Of a DNA stretch of 27,808 nt, positions 21,916-27,808 are shown one piece after another. Position numbers and translations under genes: made by a program. The stretch's first letter is position 1; each line of letters begins with the position of its first letter. Under the pieces are notes generated by a model that did no database searches, had not been told where the DNA came from, and was given only the letters and a program-made list of their open reading frames with translations. The stretch is from positions 1 through 27,808 of the forward strand of contig JASGKW010000028.1 of the NCBI GenBank assembly GCA_049840515.1. The letters run 5' to 3'. The stretch comes from Muricomes sp049840515 (GTDB lineage: Bacteria > Bacillota > Clostridia > Lachnospirales > Lachnospiraceae).

Positions 21916-22973
21916 GCACCTTCATCTGCCTGTTTTTTATTTAACGGCGGTATCTGCTTATTTCCCATATGAAATTTCTTTTGTATATTCCGCGGAATTT
22001 CCTTTGAGACAAATTCCCCGCCCTCAACCAGCAAGTGTTTTATATTCTGTTCTTCCACACGGTCGAAGAGACAAATCTGATCAATAAATCTTACCACTTC
22101 CTTTGCCTCAGTTACTTTCTTGCGGAGCAGGACTCCCACATTCAGAAAACTGTAAATATCATTTTCCAGCCGGGACGCCGCATAGGCATCCTGCATCATA
22201 TTCTGGATTCTGTCCGGAATCTTTCTCGTATCATCCGTATGTAATGTTGTAAGGCCATGCAAACCTGTGGAAAAACATTCCAGCAAGTATTTTACTTCCA
22301 CTGAACGTGCCTCCGAGAGAAGAACCCACTGGGGGTTTTGTCTAAGTGCAGTTTTGATGGCTTTTGTATAAGGGAAAAACTCATCATCCACCTTTAGTTC
22401 CACACAATTTGCCCCTGGATTAATGTCTTTATAGTGTATTTCCAGGGTATCTTCTATGGTCATAACCTTTTCCTCTTTCGGTATGTACTGAGTTAGAAAT
22501 TTTAGCAGCTCTGTTTTTCCAGCTCCCGGCCGTCCACAAAAAACTATATTCATTCGGGCATGGATACAGGAAATCAAAAATTCCAACACTTCACTGGAGC
22601 AATATTTCTCCCTTAACATTTTTTCCTCTGTAAGCCTCATCACAGCAGGTGTTTTTCGTATGGATACGGCATATCCCGTATTGGTTGCGCTGGGATGTAT
22701 AATAGAAATGCGGAGAATATCCGTCTCTGCCTCCAGCACATTGTTATATTTATTAATCTGTTCACTGACCACATTAGAAACTCTGATGCTGAGCTGATTT
22801 ACAAATTCTTTTGACAACTTTACCGGAGCCTTATAAATTCCCCGTTTCAAGTGCTCCACCCACACGTCCGTACCGTTGAAGTTAATATCTGTGATATCTT
22901 CATCCTGTACATATGGCAGCAGGGGACCAAAACTCTCCTCCTTTAAATTCCATGCTTCTCTGGAAACCCTCAC
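21900..22973 (-). CDS. CpaF/TadA-type pilus assembly ATPase
   Basis: This secretion ATPase of 357 residues powers pilus assembly at the cytoplasmic membrane. Walker A is GRPGAGKT at 147-154, an Asp-box TIEDTLEIHY follows at about 172-181, a modified Walker B WVLLSEARS at 216-224 replaces the common GE.RG form, and a His box GLHGLTTLHTD lies at 238-247. The N-terminal region is shorter than in many CpaF proteins. The start is GTG at 22973 with AAGGAG eight bases upstream. It overlaps the platform gene by 16 bases and follows the first small pilin by 20 bases. Confidence 0.85.
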   Translation of the reverse strand: MRVSREAWNLKEESFGPLLPYVQDEDITDINFNGTDVWVEHLKRGIYKAPVKLSKEFVNQLSIRVSNVVSEQINKYNNVLEAETDILRISIIHPSATNTGYAVSIRKTPAVMRLTEEKMLREKYCSSEVLEFLISCIHARMNIVFCGRPGAGKTELLKFLTQYIPKEEKVMTIEDTLEIHYKDINPGANCVELKVDDEFFPYTKAIKTALRQNPQWVLLSEARSVEVKYLLECFSTGLHGLTTLHTDDTRKIPDRIQNMMQDAYAASRLENDIYSFLNVGVLLRKKVTEAKEVVRFIDQICLFDRVEEQNIKHLLVEGGEFVSKEIPRNIQKKFHMGNKQIPPLNKKQADEGAWRRV

Positions 22974-22993
22974 AAAGCCCGCTCCTTTCTGCG

Positions 22994-23149
22994 CTATGCA
23001 ATTGTATTCAATGCTGTTGTTAATTTGCCCACAGCCTCCGTGATACCTGATTTAATGCTGTTTCCCATTGGCGTCGCTGCCACCACAATAATCATAATAA
23101 TAATTGCCGCCACTACAATCACACCATATTCTTCCATAAATGTCTTCAT
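22994..23149 (-). CDS. Small Flp-like pilin A, first gene of the pilus operon (51 aa)
   Basis: The ATG at 23149 has GGAGG seven bases upstream. The product opens MKTFMEEYGVIVVAAIIIMI and continues TPMGNSIKSGITEAVGKLTT to a stop at 22994. E-E-Y-G followed by a long hydrophobic helix and a short polar C-terminus is the Flp pilin plan, but the protein has no leader with a cleavage glycine before the motif. It is probably the major subunit, given its first place and best ribosome site. Confidence 0.68.
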   Translation of the reverse strand: MKTFMEEYGVIVVAAIIIMIIVVAATPMGNSIKSGITEAVGKLTTALNTIA

Positions 23150-23738
23150 ATACAATCCTCCTATAAAATTAATAAATGCCGCTGACTACAAATTTACAGG
23201 TATAACTACACACTCAATACGCATCACCACCTTACACAGGCACAAAAGATACACGCTTAAATGCTGTTTTGCCGCCTGCAAATACTCTGAATTGAGAAAT
23301 ATTACAATTGAAAATTTACTGAAAAGCTTTAAGAATGATGCAAAATGCACCTTAATAGAATTAGGTATGAATATATACAGTTACAAATTTGGGTAAATAA
23401 AGAAATAAAAATTACATTTGATTTTTGTTAGATAAATTGAAAAATAGATTTTTTAGAAATTTGAGTATTAATTATATTTTGTATAATATCATACATTATA
23501 TACTATGTCAATCATAAATTTGAATAATTAAAGAGTTATATATTACAAAGCATTATTTCTTATATTCATTAGATAATATGATAATTCCTTATATAGCATG
23601 CTATTCTTATAAAGATAAAAGCACACAAAAAACAGGTCTGAATTGTAGGTTCATTTTATTGCTAAAAATAATAAAACAAAAATTTTGAAGGGATAAGTTC
23701 TTAAAGATAACTAAGTATTGACATATGATATTTAACAA
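23150..23738. other. AT-rich gap upstream of the pilus operon, no gene supported
   Basis: No leftward promoter with both good hexamers is visible within 350 bases of pilin A; TTGTAA-17-TAATTC near 23350-23380 is the best weak match. A rightward frame ending at 23396 has a protein-like tail (ELRNITIENLLKSFKNDAKC) but its beginning overlaps pilin A antisense and it has no ribosome site, so it could be a gene remnant. The rest is low-complexity AT-rich sequence. Confidence 0.4.
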
Positions 23739-23925
23739 TTGAATCTTAGAAATGTAACAGATATAGAATATATAAAGCGTATACTTCTTGAACTTCTAAC
23801 GTTCAATAAGGTATGTTTTCTTGAACATTAACAGTTCAAGAAGTGTGTGTTATCAGCTTACCTGCATAAGGGTAAAAAGTCAAGCCATAAATAAAAAAGA
23901 ATCTCTCAGCGGAGATTCTTTTTTT
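23739..23925 (+). ncRNA. Putative small structured RNA
   Basis: A modest rightward promoter (TTGAAT at 23739-23744, TATAGA at 23762-23767, 17-base spacer) is followed by two tandem hairpins sharing the arm TTCTTGAAC (23785-23809, 23818-23842), the second perfect over nine pairs with a 7-base loop, and then a strong terminator. No convincing reading frame lies between. The expected RNA is about 150 nt. The hairpins could instead be paired protein-binding palindromes. Confidence 0.35.
23898..23925. terminator. Strong bidirectional terminator
   Basis: AGAATCTC (23898-23905) pairs perfectly with GAGATTCT (23912-23919), with T runs on both strands. Leftward it would end the argS-alaX-CPBP transcript; rightward it would end the putative small RNA. 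Confidence 0.8.
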
Positions 23926-23969
23926 GCAGCAGATTATGATAATACCTTGTACCTGCCACTATGGGCGTG

Positions 23970-23989
23970 AGTCCGGCCTGACCCGGACT
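23970..23989. repeat. Short GC-rich hairpin after the CPBP gene
   Basis: AGTCCGG (23970-23976) pairs with CCGGACT (23983-23989) around a 6-base loop. It lacks a clear T tract, so it may protect the 3' end of the CPBP transcript. Confidence 0.4.
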
Positions 23990-24015
23990 CTATTTTAATA
24001 TCATCCGAATATTTC

Positions 24016-24912
24016 TCAGGATGACTGCTCTGTTGATTTTTGATTTATTCTCTGCATAAAAACAAATATAGCCGAGCCAATAAAGGCACTCACTATGGAA
24101 GCAACACCCATTCTTATTGGTTTTCCAGCAAGCCAAGCGATACCTCCTGCATTTGTAAGAATCAAAGATACCAGATTTGCTGTAATGTGAAGCAGCACCG
24201 GAGCTTTAAAGGAACCATATTTTTCGTATACATAGGCCAAAAATACTCCCAAAAAGAATGTATACAAGAATTGTACTACATTGTTGTGGAGAAAACTAAA
24301 TAAAAGTGAAGAATACAGCGCTGCTCTAAAAAAGCTTCCCTGCTCCCGGTATCTTTTAAACAACACACCCCGGAACATCAGCTCTTCTGTTATAGGAATT
24401 ATAATTCCTATAACGATGATTTGTGCCGGAAAACTTGCTGAATAAAATGCATTAGAAACCAACTGGTATTTGTCACTCATAAACGCCAGGTTTGTCATAA
24501 TCACCAGACAGCTCATTCCTATACAGGCTGCCGCTCCAAACACAAGAATTGCACTATATTTCCAGGCCTCTGCTTTTTTATTCTGGGGGAGCTGCAATGC
24601 CGCTTCTCTTTTCCTGTCCATAAAAAACAATGGCACTGTCAGAAAAAGTGTGAGCAACGCTACTATCCCAAGAATCTCCACCTGATATTGCTCCACAATT
24701 TTCATTATTTTCTCTGTAATCTGTATATAAAAATCCACAAACTGCTGCTGGTCCATTGAGCCGGAAAGCGCCTGGTAATTTATGATTTCTCCAAAATGAG
24801 GTATCACAAAGATTAATGCAATCAGACCTTCTGCCACTCCTCTTATTACCCAATATAAAAGAATCGGACCGGCTAACCGCCAAAACTGTTTTGATTCTGG
24901 ATTATTGTTCAT
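24016..24912 (-). CDS. CPBP family intramembrane metalloprotease
   Basis: A multi-pass membrane protein of 298 residues of the CAAX-protease/bacteriocin-processing (Abi) family. The glutamyl pair and arginine of motif 1 are at 176-177 and 181 (PITEELMFRGVLF), the motif 2 histidine at 209 (FSFLHNNVVQF) and a third motif histidine at 242 (LLHITANL). These should bind zinc within the membrane. Substrate is unknown; relatives handle prenylated proteins, bacteriocin immunity or signalling. It overlaps the AlaX gene by 11 bases, so it is translationally linked to tRNA genes, which is more likely operon convenience than pathway. Complete and of normal length. Confidence 0.87.
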   Translation of the reverse strand: MNNNPESKQFWRLAGPILLYWVIRGVAEGLIALIFVIPHFGEIINYQALSGSMDQQQFVDFYIQITEKIMKIVEQYQVEILGIVALLTLFLTVPLFFMDRKREAALQLPQNKKAEAWKYSAILVFGAAACIGMSCLVIMTNLAFMSDKYQLVSNAFYSASFPAQIIVIGIIIPITEELMFRGVLFKRYREQGSFFRAALYSSLLFSFLHNNVVQFLYTFFLGVFLAYVYEKYGSFKAPVLLHITANLVSLILTNAGGIAWLAGKPIRMGVASIVSAFIGSAIFVFMQRINQKSTEQSS

Positions 24913-26077
24913 CCTTTTGCTTCCCCACTTTCTTTTGCATCCATATCCTTATATCAGTTTCCTGTCCTTTCAAAGATCCCTGTACCATCTCTGGTTTTCC
25001 GCCGCCCCGTCCGTCAAACTGCTCATTCAGCGCTTTAACAAGAGGGCGCACATCCATACTTTTACTGCCGATTACATACCGAAAACCAGCTTCTCCTATG
25101 TTCCAAAAGACAGCACACCCTTCCCTGCCCTGGGCGAGTACCTGATTCACCAGCAGCCTGGGGCTGTCCCCCTCCAAATCTTTTTCAAAAAGACAGACAA
25201 AGTCTTCATCTGCAGGAATTTCTTTCGCCTTGTATTCCAATAACTTTTCCTGAGCCTGCGCCAGCTTCATTTTCAACTGGACACACTCTTCTTTCAGACG
25301 GGTCACTGCCTCTGAAACCTCATCTTCCTTAGCGCATAACTGTGATGAAATATTCTTTACATGATATTCCTTTTCCCCGTAATCCGCCAAAGCCCGGAAG
25401 CCGCACAGCATGGTCACCCTTGCTCCGCCTTTATAGCGCTGGACATTGGTGAGTTTTATAATGCCAGTTTCCCCTGTTCTTTCCACATGAGGTGCACAGC
25501 AGGCACACACATCATATCCGGGGACAGTCACAATACGGACCTGCCCGTCAATTTCAATTTTACTTCTATATTCCAAAGTTTCCAGTTCTGAATCAGAAGG
25601 ATAGGATACCTGAACTTCCAGATTTTTTACAGCGGCTTCATTTGCCAGCCTTTCAATCTCCTTCAACTGTTCTCTGGTTATTTCACCATTGAAATCCATA
25701 GTACAGTCTGCACTTCCCAGATGAAATCCCACATTATCATAGCCAAATCTGGAATGGATCAGCCCTGAAACAATATGTTCCCCGGTATGCTGCTGCATTT
25801 TCATAAACCGCATATCCCAGTCTATTTTCCCGGAAACCATACTGCCCTCTTCCAGTGCCGCTTCCACTGTATGACAGATTATACCGTTCTTCTCCTGAAC
25901 ATCCAAGACTCTGACATCTTCCAGATACCCTGTATCCGCATATTGTCCGCCGCCTTCTGGAAAAAAGGCAGTCCTGTCAAGGACTACCTCAAAATGTTCT
26001 GCTTTTTCCCTGCACATTTCCACCCGGGCCGTAAATTCTGTCATATAGCTGTCTTCATAAAACAACTTTTCCGTCAT
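24902..26077 (-). CDS. Alanyl-tRNA editing protein, AlaX-L type
   Basis: This free-standing editing enzyme hydrolyses mischarged tRNA(Ala), mainly Ser-tRNA(Ala). Its 391 residues include the AlaRS-like glycine-rich module (FFPEGGGQYADTG), the zinc/catalytic motif HTGEH (His97, His101) and the second pair CxxxH (Cys193, His197 in CACCAPHVERTGE). A coiled coil (about 245-290) and a DHHA1-type C-terminus (GRGGGKPEMVQGSLKGQ) follow, as in long AlaX proteins. All key residues are present. It starts eight bases after argS and overlaps the CPBP gene at its end. Confidence 0.9.
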   Translation of the reverse strand: MTEKLFYEDSYMTEFTARVEMCREKAEHFEVVLDRTAFFPEGGGQYADTGYLEDVRVLDVQEKNGIICHTVEAALEEGSMVSGKIDWDMRFMKMQQHTGEHIVSGLIHSRFGYDNVGFHLGSADCTMDFNGEITREQLKEIERLANEAAVKNLEVQVSYPSDSELETLEYRSKIEIDGQVRIVTVPGYDVCACCAPHVERTGETGIIKLTNVQRYKGGARVTMLCGFRALADYGEKEYHVKNISSQLCAKEDEVSEAVTRLKEECVQLKMKLAQAQEKLLEYKAKEIPADEDFVCLFEKDLEGDSPRLLVNQVLAQGREGCAVFWNIGEAGFRYVIGSKSMDVRPLVKALNEQFDGRGGGKPEMVQGSLKGQETDIRIWMQKKVGKQKDEQ

Positions 26078-26085
26078 AATGCTGA

Positions 26086-27808
26086 TTACATCCTTTCTGG
26101 TGCTTCAAAACCAAGTAAATCAATACATGTCTCCAAAATTTCTTTAACCAGCTTCAAAAGAGCTATATATCCTGACTTGCGCCGCTCATCTTCCTCAGCC
26201 AAAATCTTTGTCTCATGATAAAATTTATTGAATGCATTGGCAAGATCATAGATATAGGCGCAATTTTTATGAGGAGCATTTTCCTTATACACTGTCTCTA
26301 TCACATCATTAAACTTTACAGCTTCCAGCATCAGGGCCTTTTCAAATTCTCCTGAAGCTTCTCTGACAGCAAGTCCCTCCAGCGTTCCATTCATCTCCTG
26401 ATATTTATTCAATATAGATTTGATGCGGACAATAGTATATAAAATGTACGGTCCCGTATTTCCCTCAAAGGAAGTGAAACGGTCAACGTCAAACACATAA
26501 TCCTTGGATGCCTGGTTGGACAGGTCACCGTACTTTAAGGCAGCGAGCCCTACAATCTTTGCGGTCTTCCTTGCAGCTTCCTCAGATACCGTGCGATTAT
26601 CCATAATCTTCTTGTACATCTCCTCACCAATTTCGCGAATGAGGTTCTCCAGACGCATGATGCCGCCCTCTCTTGTCTTAAAAGGCTTGCCGTCCTTTCC
26701 GTTCATTGTGCCAAATCCAAGAAACTCCAGTTTCGTCTCCGGGCGCACAATGCCTGCTTTCTTTGCACACCTGAATACTTGCACAAAGTGCAGTTCCTGG
26801 CGCTTGTCAACTACATATATTACTTCATCTGGTTTATACAGCTCCTCGCGCTCCACCAGTGTGGCTAAATCTGTGGTATCATACAGCGCGGCGCCGTCTG
26901 ACTTCAGAATCATACATGGGGGCACTTCTTTTTTATCCCCCTCCTCCTGCACGTCCACAACAAGGGCTCCGTCATCATAGTGGGCATATCCTTTATCTTT
27001 CAGCATCTCCACCATGTCAGGAATATATTTCTGGGCATCCGCCTCGCCCTTCCACAAATCAAATTCTACATTCAGATTTTCATAATTTTTCTTCAAATCT
27101 GCCACAGACACATCCATGATATGCTGCCAGAGAGCACGATAGCCCCGGCGTCCATTTTGCAGTAAATAGGTGGCTTGCAAAGCTTTCTCCCGATATTCTT
27201 CATTCTCCTTTGCGTAAGCACTGGCTGTGGGATAAATCTCTTCCAATTCACCTATTGTAAAGGGCGCTTCTGCCGGATATTCTCCCTCATAAGCTTCATC
27301 AAAGTAAGGTAATTCAGGCTGTCTCTTCTCCAGTTCTGTGATAATCAGGCCCATCTGATAGCCCCAGTCTCCCAGATGAATGTCTCCAATGACATTGTTG
27401 CCCTTGAATCTGGCAGTCCGCTTAATACTCTCACCGATAATGGCCGCCCGGAGATGTCCCACATGAAGAGGCTTGGCCACATTAGGTCCGCCATAATCTA
27501 CCATAATTGTCTTTGGGTCCTCTTCCATCTGCACACCCAGGTTTCCGGATTCTGCCATCTGATTCAAATAATCTGACACAAAGGAAGGCTCTACTTTCAG
27601 GTTGATAAATCCTGGATTTACCGCCTCAGCCTGAGAAAAGCAGGCACAGCCCTGTAATTTTTCCACTACATCATTGGCAATCATAATAGGTGCTTTTTTA
27701 TATGTCTTCACTGCTGCCATCGCGCCGTTACACTGGTATTCGCATAAATCCGGTCTGTTTGACAGGGTTACTTTGGCAAAGGCTTCATCATAGCCGGCCT
27801 CCTGAAAG
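26086..27808 (-). CDS. argS: Arginyl-tRNA synthetase (5' end beyond the window)
   Basis: A class I synthetase that charges tRNA(Arg). The HIGH motif is in NVAKPLHVGHLRAAIIGESI and the KMSKS region appears as MNGKDGKPFKTREGG, the modified form usual for ArgRS. A C-terminal DALR-type anticodon domain follows. The ATG at 27720 is internal: the frame continues upstream without a stop to the window edge as EAGYDEAFAKVTLSNRPDL and CEYQCNGAMAAVKTY, which is typical ArgRS N-terminal sequence. About 573 residues are visible and only a short N-terminal piece is missing. It is the first seen gene of a leftward unit with alaX and the CPBP gene. Confidence 0.96.
   Translation of the reverse strand, partial: FQEAGYDEAFAKVTLSNRPDLCEYQCNGAMAAVKTYKKAPIMIANDVVEKLQGCACFSQAEAVNPGFINLKVEPSFVSDYLNQMAESGNLGVQMEEDPKTIMVDYGGPNVAKPLHVGHLRAAIIGESIKRTARFKGNNVIGDIHLGDWGYQMGLIITELEKRQPELPYFDEAYEGEYPAEAPFTIGELEEIYPTASAYAKENEEYREKALQATYLLQNGRRGYRALWQHIMDVSVADLKKNYENLNVEFDLWKGEADAQKYIPDMVEMLKDKGYAHYDDGALVVDVQEEGDKKEVPPCMILKSDGAALYDTTDLATLVEREELYKPDEVIYVVDKRQELHFVQVFRCAKKAGIVRPETKLEFLGFGTMNGKDGKPFKTREGGIMRLENLIREIGEEMYKKIMDNRTVSEEAARKTAKIVGLAALKYGDLSNQASKDYVFDVDRFTSFEGNTGPYILYTIVRIKSILNKYQEMNGTLEGLAVREASGEFEKALMLEAVKFNDVIETVYKENAPHKNCAYIYDLANAFNKFYHETKILAEEDERRKSGYIALLKLVKEILETCIDLLGFEAPERM

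Noticed and set aside
18498..23149. SpoIIIA or ComG-type operon
   Set aside because: The ATPase has CpaF-type features, the platform has two T2SSF halves, and the small proteins carry Flp-type E-Y-G openings; neither SpoIIIAB-AH nor ComGC-type pseudopilin signatures are seen.
23025..23396. 123-residue rightward frame upstream of the pilus operon
   Set aside because: Its first third is antisense to pilin A and there is no ribosome site; only the tail looks protein-like, so at most it is a remnant.
27718..27720. ATG at 27720 as the start of argS
   Set aside because: The frame is open to the window edge and the upstream residues are typical ArgRS sequence, so this methionine is internal.

Overview
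The window looks like a low-to-moderate GC Clostridia chromosome, most likely a Lachnospiraceae gut bacterium. This is judged from protein style and gene content: a PcsB-like NlpC/P60 protein, DUF1836, an AlaX-ArgS pair and a secretin-less Tad-like pilus locus. No rRNA or tRNA genes were seen. The species cannot be named from the sequence alone.

Layout. (1) 1-7050 is the right end of a prophage that continues beyond the left edge. It holds a leftward early operon (single-strand annealing protein, DUF1351 protein, small zinc-ribbon and HTH proteins), a repressor switch with two palindromic operators and divergent consensus promoters, a regulatory gap with a LexA-type box and two DnaA boxes, a lipoprotein, and a tyrosine integrase that ends 43 bp from the chromosomal gene rlmD. 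(2) 7067-11146 holds rlmD, a small membrane protein and pcrA, all leftward. (3) 11337-13890 holds a rightward DUF1836 gene, a leftward EamA transporter and a decayed ClC channel gene. (4) 13955-15870 is the rpsB-tsf translation operon, with a structured leader and an intercistronic terminator. (5) 15919-17715 holds a glyoxalase-fold gene and a secreted NlpC/P60 cell-wall hydrolase. (6) 17835-18511 is a five-copy tandem array of a ~134-bp unit rich in inverted repeats. (7) 18498-23149 is a compact eight-gene Tad/Flp-like pilus operon: one ATPase, one fused membrane platform protein, three tiny Flp-like pilins and three larger pilin-like proteins. (8) 23150-24015 is AT-rich and may encode a small structured RNA. 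(9) 24016-27808 is a tightly packed leftward run of argS (5' end outside the window), an AlaX-type alanyl-tRNA editing protein and a CPBP membrane protease.

A notable property is that at least nine genes are broken by one- or two-base length changes, nearly all in short homopolymers. They include core rlmD and pcrA as well as prophage genes. In each case the protein reads normally again after the run length is restored. Sequencing or assembly error is therefore the first explanation to test. The ClC gene is different: it has stops, several shifts and no N-terminal half, so it is a true pseudogene.

The most unusual biology is the compact pilus operon. Its pilins start directly with a two-to-five-residue lead into the Flp-type Glu-Tyr-Gly hydrophobic motif and lack a normal prepilin leader. 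The tandem repeat array directly abuts the operon and supplies the stop codon of its last gene.
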